Source: Spirochaetes bacterium GWE1_32_154 (GTDB taxonomy: Bacteria; Spirochaetota; GWE2-31-10). From it: a stretch of 35,140 bases of DNA. Location: the NCBI GenBank assembly GCA_001829315.1, contig MIAY01000022.1, positions 1-35,140 on the forward strand, in the 5' to 3' direction. The position numbers and the translations under genes were made by a program. The notes below the pieces were generated by a model, which saw only the letters and a list, made by a program, of their open reading frames with translations, did not search any database and was not told the origin of the DNA. Shown in pieces: positions 1 through 8,880 of the stretch (position 1 is its first letter; every line of letters starts with the position of its first letter).

Positions 1-107
1 CCCCCCGATTCAATATCATTGTCAAAACGCAGGAACTTCTCCGGTGAAAAACCTTCTCCATCATTAATATACAATAACGAGAAGTTTCGTAAACGATTAT
101 TATATTT
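1..107. repeat. Direct repeat copy 1 (within the glycosyltransferase gene)
   Basis: Bases 1-107 match 475-581 at an offset of 474 bp. Bases 1-99 are identical, base 100 differs (t versus c) and 101-107 match again. The offset is exactly 158 codons, so the repeat is in frame and encodes the start of a module (LRNFSLLYINDGEGFSPEKF and onward). The repeat probably continues beyond the left edge. Confidence 0.95.
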
Positions 108-2054
108 CGTAACTTGCTTATTAAAATATTGTAATGATTTTCTGTTATCAGTTAATATTTTATCTTTTTCTTTTATACCATTTTCGATGATTTTATAATC
201 CAATATTTCTCTATCACCTTTAACAGATAATGAAGTAATATCACCGCTTAAATCGATAAAAATATTAGGGTCAAATGTAGTAAATGAGAAATAGCCATCA
301 TTATCAAGAACGCCATTACATGATATAGTATTTAAATCAAACTGATGGACATCACCTTGATAATCGGTATATGAAATATCAGTTATTTTTACGCGTCCCC
401 AATATCCCTCAAAAGGATCAAATCGCATGCGGACTATATTCTTATACTCAGTTAATGTGAAATTACATTCAAAGCCCCCCGATTCAATATCATTGTCAAA
501 ACGCAGGAACTTCTCCGGTGAAAAACCTTCTCCATCATTAATATACAATAACGAGAAGTTTCGTAAACGATTACTATATTTATTATTATTTTTTATTTTT
601 TCATGTATTAAATTATTTTTTTCATGTATTTTTGATTTATAAATTGTAATTTCTTTATGATTTTTGCTTAACTGAATACCTAAAGATAATTTATCATATA
701 AAATATTCTTAATTGTACTTCGCAATGGTGAAAGTTCAAATACGCCCTCAATAATGAGTTTATTTACACCATTAGGAATGTTATCAATAATTATTTGTGG
801 ATCTAAAGTTTCAAACTTATAATGATTAGAATCAATTATACTACCATTCGTTTTAATATTTAAATCACTAATTTTCTTTATTTTTGATTTTATCATAAAA
901 TAAAATTGTTCAATCTTTAAAGTGATAAAAGCACCTTCTATAGGGTCAAATCGTAAGAATTTAATTAAGGATTTATTAGAAATATCAAAAGTAAAAGATA
1001 TTTTATTTCCTTTAAAGATTGGTTCAATTGAAATTTTATTATTTTCATTAAACCCACTTCCTGAATCAATAAATAGTGAACTCTGAATTAGAATTGGAAA
1101 TTTTATAATTTTTATTAATAGTTCTTTCAAATCATCATTATTTATAATATTTACTAATTTTTGTAATAAAGAAGTATTTGTTTGTGAATTTATAGCTAAA
1201 GCAAATTTATATCTTTCTATTATTTCAATTATTTTATTTAAAATAATATCTTTATATAAAGCATTATTTTGAAACAACTTAAAAATCTCAAAGAAAAACA
1301 TTAAGTGTTTAATTCCATGTTTCATAAATAGCGAATCAATATTATTATATGAATCCCACCATAAACCACCTGAATGTCTTCTATAGACAGACATTATTTC
1401 ATCAATAAAACCAATTTTACCAAATTGAGCATGATATAAATGTAAATACCAATCACCCGGTAAAATATCCTTAGGAATCGTATAGTTAAATTGATTTCTA
1501 TATAGAACTGAATTTGTTTGAATAAAATTTGTTTTTAATAAATTTTCAACAGAAAAAGAGGTAAAATCACTTAAAGTGGGATATAAAGAATCACCCATCT
1601 CTTTATTTTCATATATTACTTTTACAAAATGAAAACAAACCGTATAATCATCATTATTTTCCATAAAGTTAACTTGCTTCTGCAACTTTAAAGGATCAGT
1701 CCAATAATCATCCCCTTCACAAAGAGCTATATATTTACTTTTTGCATTTGGCAAAAGATACGTCTGTAATGGTTTAATACCTTGAGAAAATTGATTTTCT
1801 TTTTGATAAACAGGTTTTATTATATCAGGGTACTGCTCAACATATTTACGTATAATGTTTTGAGTTTTATCAGTAGATGCATCATCATGTATGAGTATTT
1901 CAAAAGGGAAATTTGTTTCCTGTATAAGAAAACCATCCAAACACTCTTCAATAAATTTTTCATGATTATATGTAATACAGCATATTGAAACCAGAGTAAA
2001 TGATTTATCTAATCCCCAATTTTTTATTATATCATCTTGCGTTTTATTTAACAT
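1..2054 (-). CDS. Family 2 glycosyltransferase with tandem C-terminal modules (3' end off the window)
   Basis: I translated this open frame by hand: it runs without a stop from ATG at 2054 to base 1, at least 684 residues, and has no stop inside the window. Residues about 18-250 are a GT-A family 2 glycosyltransferase: the N-terminal strand and TYNHEKF loop, HDDAS at 56-60 and the nucleotide-sugar/metal motif EGDDYW at 113-118. From about residue 324 the protein changes to repeated modules, each with a YINDGEGF-like or IDSGSGF-like opening, an LRFDP-EG motif and a FDPNIFID-like strand. Module A is about 324-500, module B about 500-658 and module C begins near 658. Such LRFDP beta-rich regions are known beside bacterial surface-glycan glycosyltransferases; I infer a glycan-binding or scaffolding role. 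It is the last gene of the rml-wzm-wzt run, so it probably builds the exported polysaccharide. Acceptor and sugar are unknown. Confidence 0.88.
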   Translation of the reverse strand, partial: MLNKTQDDIIKNWGLDKSFTLVSICCITYNHEKFIEECLDGFLIQETNFPFEILIHDDASTDKTQNIIRKYVEQYPDIIKPVYQKENQFSQGIKPLQTYLLPNAKSKYIALCEGDDYWTDPLKLQKQVNFMENNDDYTVCFHFVKVIYENKEMGDSLYPTLSDFTSFSVENLLKTNFIQTNSVLYRNQFNYTIPKDILPGDWYLHLYHAQFGKIGFIDEIMSVYRRHSGGLWWDSYNNIDSLFMKHGIKHLMFFFEIFKLFQNNALYKDIILNKIIEIIERYKFALAINSQTNTSLLQKLVNIINNDDLKELLIKIIKFPILIQSSLFIDSGSGFNENNKISIEPIFKGNKISFTFDISNKSLIKFLRFDPIEGAFITLKIEQFYFMIKSKIKKISDLNIKTNGSIIDSNHYKFETLDPQIIIDNIPNGVNKLIIEGVFELSPLRSTIKNILYDKLSLGIQLSKNHKEITIYKSKIHEKNNLIHEKIKNNNKYSNRLRNFSLLYINDGEGFSPEKFLRFDNDIESGGFECNFTLTEYKNIVRMRFDPFEGYWGRVKITDISYTDYQGDVHQFDLNTISCNGVLDNDGYFSFTTFDPNIFIDLSGDITSLSVKGDREILDYKIIENGIKEKDKILTDNRKSLQYFNKQVTKYNNRLRNFSLLYINDGEGFSPEKFLRFDNDIESG
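475..581. repeat. Direct repeat copy 2 (within the glycosyltransferase gene)
   Basis: This is the second copy of the 107-base repeat at 1-107, with one mismatch. It begins, on the plus strand, with a run of six C (475-480), which reads as two glycine codons on the coding strand. Identity this high at third codon positions points to recent duplication or gene conversion rather than protein-level constraint. Confidence 0.95.
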
Positions 2055-2139
2055 TGAAAATATTATTATCTCCCTAAATAAAGGATGTTTTATAGATTAA
2101 GGTCTTCAATAAATCTATAAAAATTAAATAGTATCTTTT

Positions 2140-2910
2140 TTAATTTTGTATTTTTGATTTTAAAATAAATATCGGCCTATTTAAAAACTCACCTAATTCG
2201 TTATTTCTTATTATGTTATTATCATTTAATTGTCTATAAAAAAATCTATCTGTTTCTTTTTCTGCTATTCCAATATTTTTTATTTCCCATTTTTCACTAA
2301 TTGACTCAGATACAAAATTTATCACTTCTTTTTTTGTGCCATTAATAAATAATGGTAAATTAGTATTACCTTTCCAATTAAAACCCAATTGAAAAACAAG
2401 ATATTTTGTTTTATCTGCCATAAAATTTAAACTATCCACTATACTTTTTTTTGCATTTGTTAGCGATATTTCTTTATTACCATAATCATCACCGATATGG
2501 TGTAGTACATTAAGTAATAAAGTTATATCATATGAGATCTGTTTAAAATTACTTTTAAAATCAACATATTTATTAAAAACAGTAATACTTGAATTAAAAG
2601 ATAATACTTCGGCTGCTAAAGAAACAAAATCAGAATGTTCTTTATTGCCTTCATAAAGATCAACTATTTTAGCACCTCTATTTATTAATTCAAATGTAAA
2701 ATAACCTGAATTTCCACCAATATCTAATATCTTTTTTTTATTTATATCAAGATTTGAAATTATATATTCCATCCTCTCTCTCTCAAATCTTGATTTTATA
2801 TTTAAATTTTCAAACATTAATTTATTATTTAAACATTCCGGTATCAATTGATAATTAGAGTGTTTACTTGATTTTAAATATAGATTTTTTAATAAATCAA
2901 TATTATTCAT
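2140..2910 (-). CDS. Class I SAM-dependent methyltransferase
   Basis: The 256-residue protein has a Rossmann-type methyltransferase core. Motif I is ILDIGGNSGYFTFEL, followed by the acidic end of strand 2 (VDLYEGN). A motif IV-like stretch reads LLLNVLHHIGDD. The N-terminal 60 residues are polar and lysine-rich. There is no signal peptide or membrane segment, so it is cytoplasmic. It starts three bases after the ATP-grasp gene stops, so the two are almost certainly co-translated and likely modify the same product. By context it may methylate a sugar, or an acyl or amino-acid group attached to a sugar, in the surface glycan. The substrate cannot be read from the sequence. Confidence 0.8.
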   Translation of the reverse strand: MNNIDLLKNLYLKSSKHSNYQLIPECLNNKLMFENLNIKSRFERERMEYIISNLDINKKKILDIGGNSGYFTFELINRGAKIVDLYEGNKEHSDFVSLAAEVLSFNSSITVFNKYVDFKSNFKQISYDITLLLNVLHHIGDDYGNKEISLTNAKKSIVDSLNFMADKTKYLVFQLGFNWKGNTNLPLFINGTKKEVINFVSESISEKWEIKNIGIAEKETDRFFYRQLNDNNIIRNNELGEFLNRPIFILKSKIQN

Positions 2911-2913
2911 AAC

Positions 2914-4011
2914 TTATTTACCTCTTTCTTTTAAAAATAATTGCATTGTATCATCAGCTAAATAAATATCATTTTTTGTTAAACATGAATAATTATCAAA
3001 GAAATCATTTTTTGTATAATCATGAAAAGCGATTTCTTTATTATCTCTATTATCAAGATAAATTCCGCCAGACCAGAAATACTTTATACCTTCTTTATAA
3101 TTTAGTTTTGGGATATTATTAATTAAATTATAATCATAACAAAATTTATAAAATAGATCCATATCTGCATCTAAAATTAACTGCGAGGGTCCCCATAATC
3201 GTGGATTAGCTTCTATCATTTTGAAATTAAAATTATCACCTCTCACTTCTATCATTATTAAACCAAAAAATCCAAGTTCTTTTAATAATTTATAATATTT
3301 TATAAATTCATTACTTTTATAATGATCAGAACTTTCAGCAGCTATTATTGATAAACCGCAACTTTGCTGAATTAAATTTTTTTGAGAATAAATAGAATAA
3401 TTACTGTTACTATTTATATATAAAAGTAAATAAATGCTTTGTCCATAAATATATTCTTGTAAATAAAAATCATCAAAATTATAAGTTTTGTTAAAATGTT
3501 GATATTCTTTTTTATTATGTATGATTACTGGTTTTTGAATTAAATTATTATTCGATATATATTTTAAAGGTTTTGCTACAAAAGGATATTGTAAATTATC
3601 AGATACGTATTCATTAGGAATCATTATATCGGCATTTTTACAAATGGTACTGAATTCTTTTTTATCAGAAATTTTAATATAAACCTCTTCGTTGCATAAA
3701 GGAATTATAAAACCTAAAGTTTCTAAACTTTTTCTTTCTTTTAATATAAATCTATTAAGAAATTCAGTAGAAGGTAATATAATTAGATTAGTTAAACCAG
3801 TCTTTGATTTATAATATATAAAATCATCATTATCAAAATTATTATTTTTTCTTATACATAATACTTTTCGTTTATATTCAGTAAGGAAAATGGTATCAGA
3901 AAGACTTTGAGCAATAATAAAATATAAAATATTATTTTTTTCAGCAAACCTACAGAATGAAATAACTGCCCTTTGATTATAACCAGAAAAAATTAATACC
4001 CCTGTATTCAT
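2914..4011 (-). CDS. ATP-grasp ligase-like protein of the surface-glycan locus
   Basis: The 365-residue protein has the ATP-grasp layout. An N-terminal Rossmann-like subdomain (VLIFSGYNQRAVISF) is followed by the ATP-binding lysine strand (YPFVAKPLKY) and the hinge region (LQEYIYGQSIYLLLY). The metal/phosphate segment MIEVRG...FKMIEANPRLWGP carries the conserved Glu and Asn. This carbamoyl-phosphate-synthase-like group typically joins a carboxylate to an amine through an acyl phosphate. It lies directly after a sugar 4-aminotransferase gene, with SD GAAGG before ATG 4011. I infer that it may amidate the new amino group or attach an amino acid to the glycan. No experimentally defined homologue is recognisable to me, and a role in another carboxylate ligation is possible. 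Confidence 0.72.
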   Translation of the reverse strand: MNTGVLIFSGYNQRAVISFCRFAEKNNILYFIIAQSLSDTIFLTEYKRKVLCIRKNNNFDNDDFIYYKSKTGLTNLIILPSTEFLNRFILKERKSLETLGFIIPLCNEEVYIKISDKKEFSTICKNADIMIPNEYVSDNLQYPFVAKPLKYISNNNLIQKPVIIHNKKEYQHFNKTYNFDDFYLQEYIYGQSIYLLLYINSNSNYSIYSQKNLIQQSCGLSIIAAESSDHYKSNEFIKYYKLLKELGFFGLIMIEVRGDNFNFKMIEANPRLWGPSQLILDADMDLFYKFCYDYNLINNIPKLNYKEGIKYFWSGGIYLDNRDNKEIAFHDYTKNDFFDNYSCLTKNDIYLADDTMQLFLKERGK

Positions 4012-4036
4012 AAAAGCCTTCTATCTATTATTTGTA

Positions 4037-5146
4037 TTATAAATTAACATTAATAAAATTAATAATTGTATCACAAATGATCTCTACATCAGATAAATTC
4101 AAATCAGGATAAATTGGTAAACAAATAATTTGATCTGCTACCTGTTTAGCTGTGGCTAATGAAAATGTTTCTTTGTACATAACGAAATCGGTAATAAGAG
4201 GATAAAAATATCGTCTACAAAAAATATTTTTTGTTTTTAAATATTCGTATACTTCATCTCTTGATTTACCACATAAATCTTTATCAATCTGTACTGGAAA
4301 ATAAGCATAGTTATAAACAACATCAGGCTGTTCTCTTTTTAATTGTACTCCCGTAACGTTAAAAAGCAATTCAGTATATTTTAGAAAAATATGTTTTCTT
4401 TTTTCTATATAACTATCCACTTTTTTTAAATACATAAGTCCAAATGCAGCTTGAATTTCATTCATTTTACCATTAATACCAGACTCAATTACGCTAGTCT
4501 CACCAGCAAAACCAAAATTTTTTAATTTGTCAATTCTATTTTTCGTTTCAATATTGTGAGAGATAATAGCTCCACCTTCAATAGTATTGTAAACTTTAGT
4601 GGCATGAAAACTCAAAACTGATAAGTCACCATGTTTTAAAATAGTTTCATTTTTATATTTTACATTAAATGCATGTGCCGCGTCATATATTACTTTCAAG
4701 TGATATTTATCAGCAATTTTTTGTATATCATCACAATTACATGGCCACCCGTAAACATGGACTGGCATTATAGCTGTTGTCTTTTCTGTAATAGCTTGTT
4801 CAATTTTCGTTGGATCCAAACAAAAAGATTCAGGATCAATATCAACAAATACAGGATTAAGATTATTCCATTTTATTGAATGAGCCGTTGCAACAAAACT
4901 ATATGGTGTTGTTATTACGTCACCAGTTATTTCTAATGTTTGTAAAGCAGTTAATAATGCTATAGTACCATTACAGAATAAAGATAAAAATTCAACACCT
5001 AAATATTCTGCTAATTCCTTTTCTAATTTTTTATGAAACTCACCATTATTTGTTAAAACTTTATTATTCCATATTTTTTCTAAATAAGGAATAAATTCAT
5101 CTAAAGATGGTAATGAAGGTTGTGTTACAAAAATTTTTTTATTCAA
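4037..5146 (-). CDS. vioA: DegT/DnrJ/EryC1/StrS aminotransferase, VioA-like (dTDP-4-keto-6-deoxyglucose 4-transaminase)
   Basis: This is a PLP-dependent sugar aminotransferase of about 369 residues. The N-terminal KIFVTQPSLPSLDEFIPYLE, the aspartate region VIYDAAHAF and the PLP lysine in SFHATKVYNTIEGG fit the VioA-type subgroup better than perosamine synthases. It would convert dTDP-4-keto-6-deoxyglucose (the RmlB product made in this locus) to dTDP-4-amino-4,6-dideoxyglucose with glutamate as donor. I chose TTG 5146 because TAAGGTG lies six bases upstream. An in-frame ATG at 5167 would add seven residues but has no SD. A related 4-amino or 3-amino sugar product cannot be excluded, so the symbol is provisional. 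Confidence 0.78.
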   Translation of the reverse strand: MNKKIFVTQPSLPSLDEFIPYLEKIWNNKVLTNNGEFHKKLEKELAEYLGVEFLSLFCNGTIALLTALQTLEITGDVITTPYSFVATAHSIKWNNLNPVFVDIDPESFCLDPTKIEQAITEKTTAIMPVHVYGWPCNCDDIQKIADKYHLKVIYDAAHAFNVKYKNETILKHGDLSVLSFHATKVYNTIEGGAIISHNIETKNRIDKLKNFGFAGETSVIESGINGKMNEIQAAFGLMYLKKVDSYIEKRKHIFLKYTELLFNVTGVQLKREQPDVVYNYAYFPVQIDKDLCGKSRDEVYEYLKTKNIFCRRYFYPLITDFVMYKETFSLATAKQVADQIICLPIYPDLNLSDVEIICDTIINFINVNL

Positions 5147-5176
5147 TATATTCACCTTACGTATCATCAGTTTACA

Positions 5177-6484
5177 TTAAATTTTTTTAATACTTAATTC
5201 ATTATCAAGATAAACTTTTCCATAAACAGAAATCGGGTATCTGCGTTGCATTTCGAATTGATAAGCTATTGGTATATTATCACAAAAATCAACTTGACCA
5301 ATCTCTGCATTTAAAGGAATAGATGCTACTGCTGTTATTGCATAAAAACCTTGTAATAATTTCAACTTAAATTTCCAATCAATAACATAAATATCACCAG
5401 AATGTGCATTATTTATTCTTTTTTCCTCAACACCAGCACTACCATAAATTATACTAATACCGTTTTTATCCTGAATATGATAACCAAAACTTAATTGTTC
5501 AATATCCTCATACGTTTTTAATACAGTTCGTAGTATTATTGTTTGATTAAAATTAACAAGATTAAGTTCATTATATTTTTCATCCAATAAAACAACATTT
5601 AAAAACTCTGCTTTTCCATTTTGTATTCTTTGAAAGTTTGATTTTTGAATAAATGATTTTGAAGGAGTTACATATTTTTTTATATCTTCTTTGTCATAAT
5701 TTATTGTAGCTGATTTTTTATCATTTTGTTTTAATATCTTTTGTTCAGATGAAACTTTCATCTCAAAATATTTTTCGGCAACTTCAGAAGAATCTCCAAT
5801 CATAGTAACTGAACCGTTATCTAATAAAATTGATTTTTTACATAATGATTTTACTGAATCCATACTATGGCTTACAAATAATAAAGTTGTACCATCATTA
5901 TCAATCATCCCTTTCATTCTCAATTTACATTTTGCTTGAAAAAACATATCGCCGACGCTTAAAGCCTCATCTACTATTAATATTTCAGGACTTATGCTGG
6001 TCAACAATGAAAATGCCAGTCTAACAAACATACCACTTGAATATGTTTTAACTGGTTGATAAATAAATTGCCCCAAATCTGCAAATGATAATATTTCATC
6101 AAGTTTTTCATCAAGTTCTTTTTTACGGAAACCTCTTATTGTCCCGACAAAATAAATATTTTCAATACCAGTAAGATCCGGATTAAATCCAGTTCCTAAT
6201 TCTAATAAAGCAGAAACTCTACCATTAATTATAGCATTTCCCGAACTTGGAATCAGAACTCCGGTTAGAATTTTTAAAAGAGTAGATTTTCCAGCACCAT
6301 TTTTACCAATTATTCCAACTGTTTCACCTTTGCTAATCTCAAATGAAACGTTTTTTAATGCAAAAAAATCAGTATGATATTTTTTTTTATAAGGACTTAA
6401 TGCTTCCTTTAATCTATCAACAGGATCTTTATATAATTTATATATTTTTGTTAAATTATCAACTTTTATTGCTATATCATTCAT
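5177..6484 (-). CDS. wzt: ABC transporter ATPase Wzt for polysaccharide export, with C-terminal glycan-binding domain
   Basis: The 435-residue protein has a complete ABC ATPase: Walker A GKNGAGKS at 60-67, signature SSGMF at 149-153 and Walker B ILIVDEA at 168-174. Residues from about 245 form an extra beta-rich domain (ending IPIAYQFEMQRRYPISVYGK). That extension is the mark of Wzt proteins that recognise the finished, end-capped O-antigen chain before export. It pairs with the Wzm permease immediately upstream and works at the inner face of the cytoplasmic membrane. SD AAAGGAT precedes ATG 6484. The C-terminal domain is usually specific for its own polymer, so it should match the glycan made by this locus. 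Confidence 0.93.
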   Translation of the reverse strand: MNDIAIKVDNLTKIYKLYKDPVDRLKEALSPYKKKYHTDFFALKNVSFEISKGETVGIIGKNGAGKSTLLKILTGVLIPSSGNAIINGRVSALLELGTGFNPDLTGIENIYFVGTIRGFRKKELDEKLDEILSFADLGQFIYQPVKTYSSGMFVRLAFSLLTSISPEILIVDEALSVGDMFFQAKCKLRMKGMIDNDGTTLLFVSHSMDSVKSLCKKSILLDNGSVTMIGDSSEVAEKYFEMKVSSEQKILKQNDKKSATINYDKEDIKKYVTPSKSFIQKSNFQRIQNGKAEFLNVVLLDEKYNELNLVNFNQTIILRTVLKTYEDIEQLSFGYHIQDKNGISIIYGSAGVEEKRINNAHSGDIYVIDWKFKLKLLQGFYAITAVASIPLNAEIGQVDFCDNIPIAYQFEMQRRYPISVYGKVYLDNELSIKKI

Positions 6485-6498
6485 TATGTATCCTTTAT

Positions 6499-7386
6499 CT
6501 ACAAAACATCAGGGAAATGGGGCTTAAGTTTACGAAAAATAAGAGCTCCAGATATAAATAAAAAAATAGTTATAATCCAGAAATATAATGTTTGTAGAGG
6601 ATGTTGCCAAAACCAATAGGTTCCTAAAAAAGACTCCCGATAACCTTGTATTATATATAAAAAAGGATTTAATCTAATAATAATCCCTAATGTAGTTGTC
6701 GATTGAACTTTCTCAATTGGCCAAAATATTGGAGTAAACCAAAATAATATTTGATTTATAACGTTAACAAACTGAGGAACATCTTTTATAAAAACAGTAA
6801 CTGATGAGGTTAACCAAGAAAAACCTAATAAAAAAACTAAACTACATAGTAAATAATATAAAACCTGAATCCATTTTAAAATTGGAAAATACCCGTGAAT
6901 AAAAAAAAATAAAATAATTATGACTAAAAAAAATAAATGTATAATTAAACCTGTTAATATTTTAACAACTGGAATTATACTTGATCTAAAAACAATTTTT
7001 TTTATTAAATAGGAGTAATCGAGAATTGATCGTGATCCTTGTACTAATATTTCAGATATAAAAAACCAAGGTATCATTGCTGAAATTAACCATAATATAA
7101 ACGGATATTCATTTACAGTTTGTCCACTTCTAAATCCAAAACTGAATACAAACCACATAACTAATATATAAACTAAAGGCTGAATAAATGCCCATACAAC
7201 ACCTAAAAAAGAACCTAAGTATCGTTTTGTTAAATCTTTAGTTGTTAATTGATAAATTGTATATCTTGTTTCATAAATTGACAGTAAAAAGTAAAAAAAA
7301 TCTTTTATATTTTTAACTATTTTTTTTCTTAATATAAAAATTATAACAAAAAAGATAAAGATTATTGGTGTAATATAATAAATCAT
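6499..7386 (-). CDS. wzm: ABC transporter permease Wzm for polysaccharide export
   Basis: The 295-residue integral membrane protein has the ABC-2 export-permease pattern. A cytosolic amphipathic entry (TKDLTKRYLGSFLGVVWAFI) precedes about six hydrophobic helices, and the conserved NPFLYIIQGYRE region sits before the last ones. An additional N-terminal hydrophobic helix (residues about 3-19) is unusual for Wzm, but the start is supported by AGGAT eight to nine bases before ATG 7386. With Wzt it should move an undecaprenyl-linked polysaccharide across the inner membrane. No Wzx/Wzy genes are visible, so the export route here is ABC-dependent. Confidence 0.9.
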   Translation of the reverse strand: MIYYITPIIFIFFVIIFILRKKIVKNIKDFFYFLLSIYETRYTIYQLTTKDLTKRYLGSFLGVVWAFIQPLVYILVMWFVFSFGFRSGQTVNEYPFILWLISAMIPWFFISEILVQGSRSILDYSYLIKKIVFRSSIIPVVKILTGLIIHLFFLVIIILFFFIHGYFPILKWIQVLYYLLCSLVFLLGFSWLTSSVTVFIKDVPQFVNVINQILFWFTPIFWPIEKVQSTTTLGIIIRLNPFLYIIQGYRESFLGTYWFWQHPLQTLYFWIITIFLFISGALIFRKLKPHFPDVL

Positions 7387-7402
7387 TAAGACATCCTATA
7401 AT

Positions 7403-7954
7403 TTAATCAAAAAATCGAGCAGAAATATAATTTGGTAAAATACGATCTTTTTCTGATACAAGAATGTTTTCCATTAATGGCCACTCAATTTGAATATCAG
7501 GATCATTCCATCTGATACCTGCTTCTGATTGCTTATTATATATATTAGTACATTTATAAAGAAAATGAGTATCATCTTCCAAGGCTATAAACCCATGTCC
7601 AAAACCATTAGGTATATAAAACATAAAATTATCTTTATCTGAAAGCTCAACGCCAACCCATTTTTTAAATGTTGGTGAATTTTTTCGTAAATCAACAGCT
7701 ACATCCCATACACGACCTTTTACCACTCGCACTAATTTAGCTTGCTCAAATGGGGGGAGCTGATAATGAACCCCTCTAATAGTTCCTTTCTTAGACATTG
7801 AATGATTATCCTGAACAAAATCTTTCGAAATCCCGATTTCACTAAAATCAGATTTTTTATATGTTTCAAGAAAAAAACCCCGTTCATCAGTGAATACCTT
7901 TGGCATTATTAGAATAGGACCTTCTATATTAAATCGTTTTATATCTAAAGACAT
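7403..7954 (-). CDS. rmlC: dTDP-4-dehydrorhamnose 3,5-epimerase
   Basis: The 183-residue cupin-fold enzyme converts dTDP-4-keto-6-deoxy-D-glucose to dTDP-4-keto-L-rhamnose, the third step of dTDP-L-rhamnose synthesis. Family signatures are visible: DERGFFLETY near residue 23, FVQDNHSMSKKGTIRGVHYQ (catalytic histidine in the HYQ segment), VRVVKGRVWDVAVDLR and IPNGFGHGFIALED. Length is normal for RmlC. It sits between rmlA and wzm with short gaps, and SD AAAGGAT precedes ATG 7954. Confidence 0.96.
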   Translation of the reverse strand: MSLDIKRFNIEGPILIMPKVFTDERGFFLETYKKSDFSEIGISKDFVQDNHSMSKKGTIRGVHYQLPPFEQAKLVRVVKGRVWDVAVDLRKNSPTFKKWVGVELSDKDNFMFYIPNGFGHGFIALEDDTHFLYKCTNIYNKQSEAGIRWNDPDIQIEWPLMENILVSEKDRILPNYISARFFD

Positions 7955-7974
7955 TTTATAATCCTTTCATTTTT

Positions 7975-8871
7975 TTATTTAGCCAAACAAGACAAATCTT
8001 TTCTTTCTAAATATATTTTGTTTAAATACTCACCATAAGGAGATTTAATTAATGCATTAGCCAGCTTTAAAAACTGATCTTCATTTATAAAACCTTGATT
8101 AAGAGCAATTTCTTCTATACAAGCTATTTTCAATCCTTGTCTATCTTCAATTGTTTTAACATACTCACCTGCTTCAATCATTGATTCAAAAGTTCCTGTA
8201 TCAAGCCAGGTAAAGCCTCGTCCCATTATTTCTACATTAAGCTTTCCTTTTTTTAAATACTCTTTATTTAAATCAGTAATTTCATATTCACCCCTGCTTG
8301 AAGGCTTTAATTCTTTTGCAATTTTTATAACATCATTATCATAAAAATACAAACCGACCACAGCGTAATTTGATTTGGGATTTTTTGGTTTTTCTTCTAA
8401 TGATAATGCTTTATTACATGTTTTATCAAAATCTACAACACCATATCTTTCTGGATCTTTAACCCAATATCCAAAAACTGATGCACCATTTGTTTTTTTT
8501 CTTGCACTATTCAATAAATCGGTAAAACCATGACCATAAAAAATATTATCACCAAGAATTAAACAAACACTATCATTATCAATAAATTTCTCGCCGATAA
8601 TAAATGCCTGAGCAAGTCCGTTTGGTTCATATTGAATCTCATATGATAAATTAATCCCAAATTGAGAGCCATCACCAAAAACTTCTTTAAATATAGGAGT
8701 ATCCTTCGGAGTTGAAATAATTAAAATATCTTTTATACCTGCTAACATTAAAACAGAAAGAGGATAATAAATTAAGGGTTTATCGTAAATCGGAAGCAAC
8801 TGCTTACACATAACCTTTGTTATTGGATATAATCTTGTTCCTGAACCACCGGCTAAAATAATACCTTTCAT
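7975..8871 (-). CDS. rmlA: Glucose-1-phosphate thymidylyltransferase
   Basis: The 298-residue cytoplasmic nucleotidyltransferase joins glucose-1-phosphate and dTTP to give dTDP-glucose, the entry step of the rhamnose pathway and of the amino-sugar branch. The N-terminal signature [11 protein letters not shown], the following [30 protein letters not shown] and the sugar-binding [11 protein letters not shown] are all intact. Length is typical of the short RmlA type. SD AAGGAG precedes ATG 8871. The product is used by RmlB from the same operon. Confidence 0.97.
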   Translation of the reverse strand: MKGIILAGGSGTRLYPITKVMCKQLLPIYDKPLIYYPLSVLMLAGIKDILIISTPKDTPIFKEVFGDGSQFGINLSYEIQYEPNGLAQAFIIGEKFIDNDSVCLILGDNIFYGHGFTDLLNSARKKTNGASVFGYWVKDPERYGVVDFDKTCNKALSLEEKPKNPKSNYAVVGLYFYDNDVIKIAKELKPSSRGEYEITDLNKEYLKKGKLNVEIMGRGFTWLDTGTFESMIEAGEYVKTIEDRQGLKIACIEEIALNQGFINEDQFLKLANALIKSPYGEYLNKIYLERKDLSCLAK

Positions 8872-8880
8872 GAAAACTCC

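Noticed and set aside
427-642. Plus-strand open frame over the repeat region
   Set aside because: It lies antisense to the continuous glycosyltransferase frame, has no SD and its translation is low-complexity. The minus-strand frame has family motifs.
1782-1988. Plus-strand frame of 68 codons
   Set aside because: It is antisense to the GT2 catalytic domain, whose TYNHEKF and HDDAS motifs are intact on the other strand.
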